This document shows positions 33,673 through 42,057 of a stretch of 64,000 nucleotides of DNA, piece after piece. Numbering within the stretch: position 1 is the stretch's first letter; each line of letters opens with the position of its first letter. Made by a program: the position numbers and the translations under genes. The DNA lies in contig JBBSDP010000026.1 in NCBI GenBank assembly GCA_038240605.1, forward strand, positions 1 through 64,000. The letters are read 5' to 3'. The notes under the pieces were generated by a model. That model saw nothing but the letters and a program-made list of their open reading frames with translations. It was not told the origin of the DNA and searched no databases. The DNA comes from JBBSDP01 sp038240605 (GTDB taxonomy: Bacteria > Planctomycetota > Phycisphaerae > Tepidisphaerales > Tepidisphaeraceae).

Positions 33673-34704
33673 ATGACAACGGCGACGGTGAACGAAAAAG
33701 TCTCCAGCCCCAAGCCCTCGAAGCATTTTGATCCGGATTCCTTCCGGATGACGATCGGCGAGCACCTGGAAGAGCTGCGCTGGCGGCTGATCCTCGGTCT
33801 GCTGGGCTTCGGCGTGGCCGTGTTTGGTTGTGTGGCGTTCACCGAACAGGTGATCGTCTGGTTCTGCGCGCCGCTCACGACGCAGCTCCTCAAGCATCAC
33901 ATCAACACGCAGATCTATTACACGCAGGTCACCGAAGTTTTCATGACCTACCTGAAGATCTGGCTGATCAGCGCGGCGGCGATCGCCGGGCCGTGGATGA
34001 TCTACCAGCTCTGGAAGTTCGTGGCCGCCGGCCTCTATCCGCACGAGCAGAAGGTCATCACGCGCTATATCCCCCTGTCGATCATCCTGCTGATCACCGG
34101 CTTCGTCTTCGTCTACCTGGTGGTGCTGCCGCTGACGATCTCGTTTTTTCTGGAGTTTTCCAGCGGTTTCAAGCTGCCCAACAGCATCCCGCGCGGTACG
34201 GCGGTCGTTTTTGGCTCCTATAAGCCTGCCGTCTTCCCGGTGCTGGACGGCGATCCGGCCCATCCCGTAGATGGCGAGATCTGGATCAATAAGTCGGAGC
34301 AACGGCTCAAGGCCTTCGCGTCCGGCCAGATGCGATCCGTTCCGTTCGGCCCGGAGAACCTGCTTCAGCCGATGCTCACGCTGTCGGACTACATCGACCT
34401 GGTCCTCACCTTCATGCTCACCTTCGGGTTGTCGTTTCAGCTTCCGCTGGTCGTGCTGGCGCTGGTGAGCATCGGCATCGTTGACGTCGCGTTCCTCAAG
34501 AAGCAGCGCAAGATGGTCTACTTCATCATGGCCGTCGCGGCGGCGTTCCTCGCCCCGGGCGAGATCGTGACCTCGATGCTCTCTCTTCTGATCCCGCTGA
34601 TCATCCTCTACGAGTTCGGGCTCCTGCTGGCGCGCTCCAGGGCGCCCGCCGTCGCGGCCGCCGATGATGCAACAGATGAATCCGGCGGCAATGGCTCGAA
34701 CTGA
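33673..34704 (+). CDS. tatC: Sec-independent translocase subunit TatC
   Basis: TatC is the receptor core of the twin-arginine translocase in the inner membrane. The 343-residue protein begins with a cytoplasmic leader and the conserved HLEELRWRLI (about 31-40). It continues with the periplasmic P1 loop (TEVFMTYLKIWLI) and TM3 (RYIPLSIILLITGFVFVYLVVLP). It ends with FGLSFQLPLVVLALVSIGIV, then FLAPGEIVTSMLSLLIPLIILYEFGLLLA. Between TM3 and TM4 there is an extra periplasmic segment of about 60 residues (about 168-232) that E. coli TatC lacks. No tatA gene is seen nearby. Confidence 0.93.
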   Translation: MTTATVNEKVSSPKPSKHFDPDSFRMTIGEHLEELRWRLILGLLGFGVAVFGCVAFTEQVIVWFCAPLTTQLLKHHINTQIYYTQVTEVFMTYLKIWLISAAAIAGPWMIYQLWKFVAAGLYPHEQKVITRYIPLSIILLITGFVFVYLVVLPLTISFFLEFSSGFKLPNSIPRGTAVVFGSYKPAVFPVLDGDPAHPVDGEIWINKSEQRLKAFASGQMRSVPFGPENLLQPMLTLSDYIDLVLTFMLTFGLSFQLPLVVLALVSIGIVDVAFLKKQRKMVYFIMAVAAAFLAPGEIVTSMLSLLIPLIILYEFGLLLARSRAPAVAAADDATDESGGNGSN

Positions 34705-34843
34705 CCGGACACGCAACTCAAAGCAGCATACGGCAGCGCGGCCCGGCGTCTCTTTATCAGACCCGAGCGCCCCGCGATTTTCGTCAACAGTTCGCACCCC
34801 TGGAATCCGATCTCGGGAGGGAAACCATCAGCTATAGGTAAAC

Positions 34844-35386
34844 ATGATTCATCCCTGGCATGACGTAACTCCCGGCGAACTCATCCCGCAGGAGTTCAAC
34901 TCCGTCATTGAAATCCCCTTCGGCTCCAGCGTGAAATATGAGCTGGACAAGGAGAGCGGGCTGATCAAGCTCGACCGCGTCCTCTATTCCGCGGTCTACT
35001 ATCCGGCCAACTACGGCTTCGTCCCCCAGACGCTCGCCGAAGACGATGACCCGCTCGACGTGCTCGTGCTCTGCCAGGAGACGGTGGTCCCGCTCACGCT
35101 CATCCACTCCCGTACGATCGGCCTGATGACGATGATCGACGGCGGCAAGAAGGACCACAAGATCATCGCCGTCGCGATCGATGACCCGGAATTTAACAGC
35201 TACAAGGAAGCCGACGAGATGCCCGCCCACCGGCTCACGATGCTCCGCCGGTTCTTCCAGGACTACAAGCAGTTGGAAGGCAAGGCGGTCGAGGTGGACG
35301 CCATCCAACCCGCGAAAGACGCCTACCCGATCATCGAAGATGCCCTGGCCCGCTACAGCCGCCAGCGCCGCCGTGGATTCAAATGA
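34844..35386 (+). CDS. ppa: Inorganic pyrophosphatase
   Basis: Cytoplasmic family I pyrophosphatase (PPi to 2 Pi), 180 residues as usual. The active-site segments are seen: EIPFGSSVKYELDKESG, YYPANYGFVPQTLAEDDDPLDVLVL (metal-binding Asp cluster) and KKDHKIIAVAIDDPEF. ATG 34844 gives MIHPWHDVTPGE. A TATAGG box lies just upstream (about 34832), which would leave almost no leader. The gene stands alone. Confidence 0.96.
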   Translation: MIHPWHDVTPGELIPQEFNSVIEIPFGSSVKYELDKESGLIKLDRVLYSAVYYPANYGFVPQTLAEDDDPLDVLVLCQETVVPLTLIHSRTIGLMTMIDGGKKDHKIIAVAIDDPEFNSYKEADEMPAHRLTMLRRFFQDYKQLEGKAVEVDAIQPAKDAYPIIEDALARYSRQRRRGFK

Positions 35387-35735
35387 TCCCGTTCAGCGGT
35401 CCCATGAATCCCGCTCTTCCTGAAACCGACGGTCCTTCTCTTCCCGGCTTTCGGCCGAGCGTGGGCCCGGGGGAAGGCTGTTGAGGAACTGAACCAGGCG
35501 GGCGAACATCGCCCCTAAAGTGTCACCTCTAAACCCGAACCCACGGCGATTGACGCAATAAACGCCTACCGCTAATATCCGCGCGTCGCGTCGTGGTGGG
35601 TGCGTAAGTCATTCGGCACTGCCCCTTGCGGTTGGCGTTTTCCCGCGTTCTTCCTGCCCGCGCGCGTGACGCTCTCCCTTTCCAGCAGCCGTGGACCGCA
35701 AGTCGCAGGCCGAAGTAGCGCGAGATCGGGGTTTC
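35387..35735. other. Intergenic region before citrate synthase
   Basis: About 350 bases between ppa and citrate synthase. It includes a GC-rich hairpin-like stretch (35455-35480, CGAGCGTGGGCCCGGGGG) and a locally AT-richer part near 35510-35580. No open frame with coding character, no RNA gene and no convincing promoter was recognised. Confidence 0.3.
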
Positions 35736-36923
35736 ATGACGCAGGCCGCTTCCCCTTCAACCACTGCCCCCAAGCCCAAAGCGCCCGGCGGCGGGCTTGA
35801 GGGCGTCGTCGCGGCCAAGAGCGCGATCTGCTTCATCGATGGGATGGCCGGCCGGCTGGTGTACCGCGGTTACGAGATCGCCGACCTGGTCGAGAACGCC
35901 AGCTTCGAAGAGACCGCATACCTCCTCTGGGACGAGAAGCTTCCCAACCGCGCCCAGCTCAACCAGTTCCGCAAGGAACTGGGCTCGGCGGCCAAGCTCC
36001 CGCCTCACGTCGTCGCGTTGCTGAAGGCGATGCCGGCAACCACGCAGCCGATGGATGCCCTGCGGACCGCAGCTAGCGCGCTGGCCGCGACTGACCCGGA
36101 CCTGGAGAGCAACGAAGCCGACGCCGACCGGCGCAAGGCCGTTCGCCTCACCGCCCAACTGCCGACGATTGTGACGACGTTCCACCGCTTGCGCGGCGGA
36201 AATACGCCGGTCGACCCCGATCCCGGGCTTTCGATTGCGGGAAATTTTCTCTACATGATGAACGGCGGCAAACGGCCGGACGAGACGCTCACGCGCGTGA
36301 TGGATGGGGCGCTGGTGCTTCACGCCGAACACGGCATGAACGCGAGCACGTTCGCCGCCCGCGTGACGGCCGCCACGCTGGCGGACCTGCACGCCGCCAT
36401 CACCTCCGCGTGCGCCGCCCTGAAGGGCCCGCTGCACGGCGGGGCGAACCAGGACGTGATGCACCTGTTGCTCGCCTGCGGCACTCCGGAGGGGGCCGAG
36501 AAGAAGGTGCGCGACATGCTCGCGAACCACGAGAAGATCCCCGGCTTCGGGCATCGCGTTTATCGCACGTTTGATCCCCGCGCCACCTTCCTTCGCCGGA
36601 TGAGCAAGCAGCTCGGTGAGGCCGCGGGCAACAGCAAGTGGTACGAGATGTCCGAACGGCTCATCCCGATCCTGAAGGATTCCCCCAACAGCGACGGCAA
36701 GCCGCGCAACCTGAACCCCAACGTCGATTTCTTCTCCGCCAGCGCTTACTACACGATGGGGATTCCGCTCGACCTGTTCACCCCGATCTTCGCAATTGCC
36801 CGCGTGACGGGTTGGTCCGCCCACGTGATGGAGCAACACCGCAACAACCGCATCATCCGCCCGACCGACGATTACGTCGGCCCCTTCGGGCTAAAGGTCG
36901 AGCCGATCGATCAGCGGAAGTAA
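35736..36923 (+). CDS. gltA: Citrate synthase
   Basis: Condenses acetyl-CoA and oxaloacetate in the TCA cycle. The protein of about 395 residues is the short (type I / Gram-positive-like) form. It shows GRLVYRGYEIADL, the first active-site region LVLHAEHGMNAST, CAALKGPLHGGANQDVMHLL with the catalytic His, PGFGHRVYRTFDPRA, and NPNVDFFSASAYYTMGIP with the catalytic Asp. The start at ATG 35736 (MTQAASPS) adds a Pro/Ala-rich leader of about 25 residues. 2-methylcitrate synthase is a less likely alternative. Confidence 0.93.
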   Translation: MTQAASPSTTAPKPKAPGGGLEGVVAAKSAICFIDGMAGRLVYRGYEIADLVENASFEETAYLLWDEKLPNRAQLNQFRKELGSAAKLPPHVVALLKAMPATTQPMDALRTAASALAATDPDLESNEADADRRKAVRLTAQLPTIVTTFHRLRGGNTPVDPDPGLSIAGNFLYMMNGGKRPDETLTRVMDGALVLHAEHGMNASTFAARVTAATLADLHAAITSACAALKGPLHGGANQDVMHLLLACGTPEGAEKKVRDMLANHEKIPGFGHRVYRTFDPRATFLRRMSKQLGEAAGNSKWYEMSERLIPILKDSPNSDGKPRNLNPNVDFFSASAYYTMGIPLDLFTPIFAIARVTGWSAHVMEQHRNNRIIRPTDDYVGPFGLKVEPIDQRK

Positions 36924-36963
36924 AATAGAGCGGGGAGACGACGCCTGAATGTCTGGAGCGGTC

Positions 36964-37182
36964 ATGCCTGACGATTTGCCTGAATTTGAACGGCTGGATC
37001 GCTCCCATTTTTCAGTCGTGGATCTTCATGATCCTGATGATGAGGCGGCATTCTGGAAGGCCAAGTCGCCGGCCGAGCGACTTCGGGCGATCGAGTACCT
37101 GAGGCGGAGGTGCTATGGAACTGCTCGAGCTACCCAGCGACTTCAAAGATTTTTTGAAGTAGTTGAACTCGGCGCAAGTTGA
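36964..37182 (+). CDS. Small conserved protein paired with nucleotidyltransferase gene
   Basis: A 72-residue protein: FERLDRSHFSVVDLHDPDDEAAFWKAKSPAERLRAIEYLRRRCYG, then TQRLQRFFEVVE. The family recurs in Planctomycetota and other phyla directly before a DUF6036-type nucleotidyltransferase, often overlapping it, as here (68-nt overlap). This two-gene layout resembles toxin-antitoxin or abortive-infection modules, but the function is unproven. ATG 36964 is chosen over 36949. Confidence 0.65.
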   Translation: MPDDLPEFERLDRSHFSVVDLHDPDDEAAFWKAKSPAERLRAIEYLRRRCYGTARATQRLQRFFEVVELGAS

Positions 37183-37567
37183 ATACCTTCTGGTTGGCGG
37201 CTATGCAGTCGGCTATCACGGCTATGTTCGGCCAACGGGCGATATCGATTTCTGGATCGCCATCAGTCCTCAGAATGCGTCGCGAGTTACGGCAGTGTTA
37301 CATGATTTCGGGTTTTCCGCCGGCATTTCCGCCGACATGTTTCTCCAGCCCCATAAAGTCTTCCGCATGGGTGTCCAGCCGATTCGGATCGAACTTCTGA
37401 CGACGATATCCGGCATCGATTTTGACTATGCATATTCCCGTCGTGTCCGTGGAATGATCGATGGGATCGATGTCAGCTTGATCAGCCTGGAAGACTTGAA
37501 GGTCAACAAGAACGCGAGTGGCCGGCATAAGGACTTGGCCGACTTGGAGAAGCTGAATGAACCGTGA
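37115..37567 (+). pseudogene. DUF6036-like nucleotidyltransferase with in-frame TAG
   Basis: From ATG 37115 the frame reads MELLELPSDFKDFLK, then TAG at 37160, then LNSAQVEYLLVGGYAVGYHGYVRPTGDIDFWIA. The complete family reads straight through this point (FLKLLN...VEYLLVGGYAV), so one codon has become amber. The rest is intact: the nucleotidyltransferase motif GGYAVGYHGYVRPTGDIDFWI (GG and DxD) and the C-terminal LISLEDLKVNKNASGRHKDLADLEKL. Without read-through, a TTG at 37163 would give a shortened 134-aa protein that keeps the catalytic motif. Confidence 0.7.
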
Positions 37568-37651
37568 TTGTATCGAGCCTTCTATTGGCTTGCCGCAACT
37601 GAAATGGGATCCAAATCGCGTGCCGAATGAGAAGCGCCGAACCTTCTCAGT

Positions 37652-37684
37652 GAGGCGGATGCGGCAAATCCGCATGTCCGGTTC
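37652..37684 (+). other. Degenerate group II intron domain V-like hairpin
   Basis: GAGGCGGATGCGG and CCGCATGTCCGGTTC form a hairpin with the layout of group II intron domain V. The basal stem is GAGxCGGA/TCCGGTTC, followed by an ATGCGG/CCGCAT stem. The catalytic triad AGC is replaced by AGG, so a base pair is lost. The following GAGCGGGAGATGGAAACGGA and a CCACCTCTCGACTCTACC tail also match the usual 3' ends of bacterial group II introns. No maturase gene is attached; it is a remnant. Confidence 0.5.
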
Positions 37685-37798
37685 AATGAGCGGGAGATGG
37701 AAACGGAGCGACTTTACGCAACTGCGCCACCTCTCGACTCTACCGCGCTTCATCGCTCAATCCCTGCGATTTGCTGGAACGATGGTAAAATGGGCGTC

Positions 37799-38125
37799 AT
37801 GAAGACGACGATCGACCTTCCGGCTGAATTGGTCCGGGAACTCAAGTTGCGTGCCATTCACGAAGGCCGAAAACTGAAGGACGTCGCAGCAGATGTCCTG
37901 CGCACTGGACTTGCCTTCCAGCCGGCACCGCCGACCGAAGAACCGGCGGTCGTGATCAAAGACAAGAAGACCGGACTTCCCGTCATCCAGTGCCGTCGCG
38001 CGGCGCCGAAGGGGCAGGAGTTGACGCCTGAGCGTGTCGCGAAAAAGAGTAGGGAGCATGGATGGGTAAGTCACTCGTATCGTTACGTCGAACGATCGAA
38101 TCGCGCGGGGCGAAGCAACGTGTGA
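37799..38125 (+). CDS. Ribbon-helix-helix-type antitoxin, solitary
   Basis: A 108-residue protein whose first 90 residues (MKTTIDLPAELVRELKLRAIHEGRKLKDVAADVLRTGL, then GLPVIQCRRAAPKGQELTPERV) match a common VapB/RHH-like antitoxin family usually followed by a PIN toxin. No toxin is present. After LTPERVAKK the sequence departs from the family, and the frame runs 64 nt into the next gene, so the end is probably damaged. ATG 37799 is used; ATG 37790 is possible. Confidence 0.6.
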   Translation: MKTTIDLPAELVRELKLRAIHEGRKLKDVAADVLRTGLAFQPAPPTEEPAVVIKDKKTGLPVIQCRRAAPKGQELTPERVAKKSREHGWVSHSYRYVERSNRAGRSNV

Positions 38126-39357
38126 AGCGCGCGAAAGCGGTCTCCTCGCTGATCGAAAGCATGGAACAACGTCGGCTCTTCAATGCCGCGCCGTTCATCG
38201 CGGCGTTGTCCGCGACGCCGACGCCTTCGGTTGAGGTGACGTTCTTCACGCTCACGGCTCATCAAGTGAGGGATGATGGCGCGGTGACCGCCGTCAATTT
38301 CTTCCAGGACTCCAATCACAACGGACGCTTCGACAAGGCCGACGCGATGATTTCCGGCGGGACCGCCGTGGGGAGTGACTGGTCCTCGCAGCCACTGGTG
38401 AATCCGGCCGCTCCGGGCGCCCTTCGTTTCTTTGCGGTGGCGGTGGACAACGTCGGCCGGCGGAGCGCGCCCAGGTCCGTGTCGGTCGCCGTTCAATTGT
38501 CAGGAACGGTGAATGGGAATCCGACGGACCTCACCCGCGCCGATTTCCCCGGAGCCGTCTTCGATCGCGGCGCCAGGACGTGGCTGCTCATCCACGGCCG
38601 CGCCTCGACGCCGGCCGTGTTGGGCGAGCTGGTGCAGGCGGTGCATGCCGTCCGCCCGGCGGACCAGATCCTGACGCTCGACTGGAGCAGCCTCGCCGCC
38701 GCGACAAACGATTTGGATTTCTCCGGGCAGGACGCCATCCGCCCCGTCGGCAAGTGGGCCGCCGGTGCACTGATCGCCTACGGCTTGCCCGCCGTTCAGC
38801 TCAACCTCGTCGGGCATAGCTGGGGGGCGGACGTCGCCGATGAGTTGGCGCGGTCACTCGTCGCCAGTCACAAGGGGAAGGTCCAAAGCATGGTGGCCCT
38901 CGACGCCGCGGCTCACGTGCCAAAGGGGCTGGGCGGCGTGCGGACTTCGTATAACCAGGACGTGAGCGTCAACCTGCGCGCACACGCGTCGGAATCGTGG
39001 GATGTCCGAGCGTCGCCGCTCGGCTCGACCCAGCCGCCGGGCACTTCGTCCGAAAGCTTCGACGTGGATTTCCAGTCGCTGGCTGTGCCCGAACTGGGGC
39101 ACGGACTGGTCGTCCCCGCCTTCGCTTCGCTGATTACGAACAGCCCGATATTCTCACTCGATCGTTTGACCGGTGTCGATTCGACGCCGCGCCCCTGGCA
39201 ATCCAACGCATTCGACGACGATGACGCAGTGATCCCCGGCGGGGGAGGAACCGGAACCGTCTTTGAGGCCGAAATCACTGCCGACACGGCGGGCACGCCG
39301 CTTCAGCTTCAATACCGCGACGCGAGTTCGTCGCAGCTCGTCGTCGTAACGCTTTGA
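38062..39357 (+). CDS. Exported lipase-like alpha/beta-hydrolase with planctomycete N-terminal motif
   Basis: A 431-residue protein. The N-terminus (SLIESMEQRRLFNAAP) is the planctomycete LExRRLF-type export/anchoring motif. A fibronectin- or Ig-like domain follows (about 50-145; FQDSNHNGRFDKADAMISGG is calcium-loop-like). The hydrolase has WLLIHGRAST as oxyanion strand and LVGHSWGAD as the nucleophile elbow (Ser253), as in pancreatic-lipase-like folds. A His in LGHGLVVPAF could complete the triad. It ends with an acidic/Gly linker and a short beta segment. It is probably surface-located; the substrate is unknown. Confidence 0.75.
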   Translation: MGKSLVSLRRTIESRGAKQRVKRAKAVSSLIESMEQRRLFNAAPFIAALSATPTPSVEVTFFTLTAHQVRDDGAVTAVNFFQDSNHNGRFDKADAMISGGTAVGSDWSSQPLVNPAAPGALRFFAVAVDNVGRRSAPRSVSVAVQLSGTVNGNPTDLTRADFPGAVFDRGARTWLLIHGRASTPAVLGELVQAVHAVRPADQILTLDWSSLAAATNDLDFSGQDAIRPVGKWAAGALIAYGLPAVQLNLVGHSWGADVADELARSLVASHKGKVQSMVALDAAAHVPKGLGGVRTSYNQDVSVNLRAHASESWDVRASPLGSTQPPGTSSESFDVDFQSLAVPELGHGLVVPAFASLITNSPIFSLDRLTGVDSTPRPWQSNAFDDDDAVIPGGGGTGTVFEAEITADTAGTPLQLQYRDASSSQLVVVTL

Positions 39358-39401
39358 GCGGCAGGGGAGCGGCGGTCTTGTGACTCCGCCAGCCAGGTTC
39401 T

Positions 39402-39695
39402 TCAGAAGCCCGACTTTTCGGCGATGATCACTTTGCCATTCAGCAAGCCGACGGTGATCGTCTTATCACCGTCCTTCCAGACCTTCTTTGAGCCCGAGCC
39501 AAGGGGGCCGGATTGGGTTTCTGAGGAGGTTGGCGTTCCCAGGATCTCCACCACTTGCGCCTCGGTCTGGCCTTCCTTGACCTTGCCGTAGTTCTCCGCC
39601 GTCACTTTGCTGCCGCAGCCGGAAAGCGCGACCAGGCAGACCACGGAAATCGTCAGCGCAATCAACGGACGCATAACGGATTTGGATCGAGACAT
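39402..39695 (-). CDS. BamE/SmpA-like small lipoprotein
   Basis: A 97-residue lipoprotein. The signal sequence ends in the lipobox LSGC, followed by a beta-alpha-beta domain, YGKVKEGQTEAQVVEILGTPTSSE, then KVWKDGDKTITVGLLNGKVIIAEKSGF. The 'V.eGqt..eV..ilG.P' pattern is that of SmpA/OmlA (BamE-like) modules, which bind partner envelope proteins. ATG 39695 follows GGAG at 8 nt. It faces away from the second lipoprotein gene. Confidence 0.75.
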   Translation of the reverse strand: MSRSKSVMRPLIALTISVVCLVALSGCGSKVTAENYGKVKEGQTEAQVVEILGTPTSSETQSGPLGSGSKKVWKDGDKTITVGLLNGKVIIAEKSGF

Positions 39696-39800
39696 TGAAT
39701 TCACTCCTTCAACTGTTGAGGTGGGCGATATCAATCACCCGACATGATTCCCTTGAATGCTACCGTGGTCTTCGCCGCCAGCTACCAGTCGCCGCGGAGA

Positions 39801-40466
39801 TCACTGCACGCCGGCGTTGGCATAATCCTGCGGGGTTGGCAGTTCGCCGCGGGTCAGCATGCTGTCCGGAAAGACGGTCCACTTCCCCTTGGTCTTGGTC
39901 GCGGCCAACGGTTCCACCGTGTAATCGTACCACTGCGTCCACTGGCCACGCTGGCGACTGAAGCCGGCGAGGCCTCCAAGTGCCATGCCCGAGTCCCCGG
40001 CTTCGCGGCAGGGGACCGGTTTGAAGACGACCCACCCTTTCCATTCGGTTCCGTTCAGCCGATTCGAATCGCCCAGTTCGTCGGCCGAAATGTGATCCAC
40101 CACGATCTCGTGGAATTGCCGCAGGAAGCGCTCGGGCGCAATGGCAACGCCCTGGACGTTCGCCGTCGTCCAGCCGTCGGGCCCCTTGACGCAGTGCCTG
40201 GCGATCTCGGCGAAGACAGCGGCCTGGGCCTCGCCTTCGAGACCCGAGGGGGCGCCGGATGTGCCACCCGCATCGGCAGAACCACCCGATGCATCAGATT
40301 TCGATTTGCCGCAGCCCGCCGAGGCGAGAGCGAGCAGGAGTGCGATGGCGTAACAGGCGAGACGCGAAAGATTGCTCTGGCCGTTCGTAAGCTCCTCCCA
40401 GGTCAGCGGAAGACAGCAGATATACCGCGCGCCAGGAATCCAGCAAAATATCGCGAGGAGATTCAA
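39801..40466 (-). CDS. Lipoprotein of unknown function; start codon unclear
   Basis: The mature part follows a signal with lipobox LASAGC and a Ser/Gly-rich linker. A domain of about 150 residues follows that I do not recognise (RFLRQFHEIVVDHISADELGDSNRLNGTEWKGWVVFKP, then QWYDYTVEPL). The only upstream in-frame start is TTG 40466, which puts 26 poorly coding residues before the signal. A strong GGGAGGAG lies just ahead of an ACG at 40386-40388, exactly where an ATG would be expected. Either ACG is used or the start codon has mutated. Confidence 0.55.
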   Translation of the reverse strand: MNLLAIFCWIPGARYICCLPLTWEELTNGQSNLSRLACYAIALLLALASAGCGKSKSDASGGSADAGGTSGAPSGLEGEAQAAVFAEIARHCVKGPDGWTTANVQGVAIAPERFLRQFHEIVVDHISADELGDSNRLNGTEWKGWVVFKPVPCREAGDSGMALGGLAGFSRQRGQWTQWYDYTVEPLAATKTKGKWTVFPDSMLTRGELPTPQDYANAGVQ

Positions 40467-40760
40467 CCCGTTAGCAAAACCCTGAGGGCCATGAGCGTCA
40501 GCACCTTACGCCCGGTTTCTGGAAGAGGCGGCAGGCGATCGCGGCCGAATCACGCTGCGGTTACTGAGGCGTAATGTTTTGGACGAAATAGCGATGAGGA
40601 AAGTCGCAAATCTCGAAGATTTATTCCTTATAAACGTCATCTTTAGTGCTACTCTGTGCGACCTCGCTGACAGCCTGATTCAGCCATGTGGCAAATCCGG
40701 AGTCGGGTTGCGCCGGTGATGGGCTGATTCTTTAGGGCGTGGAAATCGAGCTACGCAACC

Positions 40761-41735
40761 ATGTTGGTCAACACGGAAACATTACCTCCCCGTTCCCGCT
40801 TGGAAGATGCGGCACCCAAGATCACAGGAAAGATTGTCGTCGCGAGCCTGCTGCGTCGACTCTTAAACCCCTGGCATCTGATCAAGGCGGTTTGGCTGCA
40901 AATCCGTCGCAAGGCACATCGACATGCCTTCGACGATGCCCAGCTCGCGCTATACGCCAAAGTCCTCCCCACGGACTTCCTCCACTTCGGCTACTTCGAC
41001 GATCCGTCACGGCGGCCGGAGGATATCGGCTTGTCGGAAATCGGACAGGCTCAGCTCTCTTACGCCGAACAACTCCTGAAGCTCGTGATCGATCCGGCGG
41101 CGCCGGTGCTGGATGTCGGGTGTGGCATGGGCGGGCTGTGCCGAATGCTCAAGGATCGCGGGTTCACGCCGGTCGCTCTCACCCCGGACCGATTGCAGGC
41201 GTCACATATCCGGACGACGCTGAGTGATGTCGGCCTGATTCGATGCAAGCTCGAAGCGCTGGACGCCGCGGCGCATCCGCACCGATTCGGGACGATCATC
41301 ACGGCGGAGTCGCTGCAATATCTCAAACTGCCCCAGGCGCTGCCGGTTCTCGAAGGCGTTCTGCGGCCCGGCGGTCGCTGGATCGCGTGCGATTTCTTTC
41401 ATTCGCAACCTTCCCAGGATCGCTCGTGTCATGTCTGGGCGGATTTTCAGGAAAAGCTCGCCGAAACCGGCTGGAAGATCACGTATGAGCGGGACATCAC
41501 GCCCCATGTCCTGCCCATGCTCGCCTATATCCACATGTGGGCCACGCGGTTCGGCGTGCCGCTCATGCAGTTCGCATTTCTCCGCCTGCGCCGCAAGAAC
41601 CCGGGAGCACATTATCTCGCGAGCGGTGCGCTGGAAGCACTGGACGGGCTGGCCACCGCGAACATTGCCTTGATCGACCCCGCGCAATTCGCCGCACGCA
41701 AACGATACATGCTGTTGGTCATGCAGCGGGCGTAA
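40761..41735 (+). CDS. SAM-dependent methyltransferase (cyclopropane fatty acid synthase-like)
   Basis: A 324-residue class I methyltransferase with motif I VLDVGCGMGGL (about 116-126), the acidic end of strand 2 (ALTPDRLQ), motif post-I TIITAESLQYL and WIACDFFHSQ. The N-terminal helical region and the HFGYFDDPS segment before the core resemble CFAS/mycolic-acid and tocopherol methyltransferase-type enzymes that act on lipids. A hopanoid or fatty acid substrate is possible but not shown. ATG 40761; divergent from the lipoprotein gene. Confidence 0.78.
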   Translation: MLVNTETLPPRSRLEDAAPKITGKIVVASLLRRLLNPWHLIKAVWLQIRRKAHRHAFDDAQLALYAKVLPTDFLHFGYFDDPSRRPEDIGLSEIGQAQLSYAEQLLKLVIDPAAPVLDVGCGMGGLCRMLKDRGFTPVALTPDRLQASHIRTTLSDVGLIRCKLEALDAAAHPHRFGTIITAESLQYLKLPQALPVLEGVLRPGGRWIACDFFHSQPSQDRSCHVWADFQEKLAETGWKITYERDITPHVLPMLAYIHMWATRFGVPLMQFAFLRLRRKNPGAHYLASGALEALDGLATANIALIDPAQFAARKRYMLLVMQRA

Positions 41736-41798
41736 TTCCCCGCCAGAAGTAGTGCCGCCGGCACCGCCGAGCACGCGCCGGCCTCATGCCTCCAGACC

Positions 41799-41900
41799 GA
41801 TCAGAAATAAAGGTGACGCGGATCAGAAATAAAGGTGACGCGGATCAGAAATAAAGGTGACGCGAACCTTTATTTAAAGGTTCGCGTCACCTTTATTTCT
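41799..41900. repeat. Three 22-nt direct repeats followed by a 26-bp perfect hairpin
   Basis: The unit gatcagaaataaaggtgacg (plus cg) occurs exactly at 41799-41820, 41821-41842 and 41843-41864. The last copy forms the left arm of a perfect inverted repeat. The arms are 41847-41872 and 41875-41900 (26 bp), with only TT between them. The stem could act as a bidirectional terminator, but its AT-rich core, head-to-tail copies and exact symmetry look like a mobile REP/MITE-type element. No transposase adjoins it. Confidence 0.9.
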
Positions 41901-42057
41901 TACGATCAGTCTTGCTGAATGCAAAGACCAAACAGATTCCTGCGTCAAGTTCAGGCAGCAGCGATCTCCCTGCTGATGTCGACTGGTGCGGCCACCCGCC
42001 CGGAATTTCAACTTGCAGCTTTCCGCTGGGCCTGCACGGGCGATAAGCTCTGGGCCG

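Noticed and set aside
29033..37162. Two in-frame TAG codons as a sign of stop-codon reassignment or suppression
   Set aside because: TAG ends intact genes in this window (for example at 1117-1119 and 32688-32690), so it is a normal stop here. Independent mutations are simpler.
41799..41864. Direct repeats as a CRISPR array
   Set aside because: The 22-nt units are contiguous with no spacers, and no cas genes are present.
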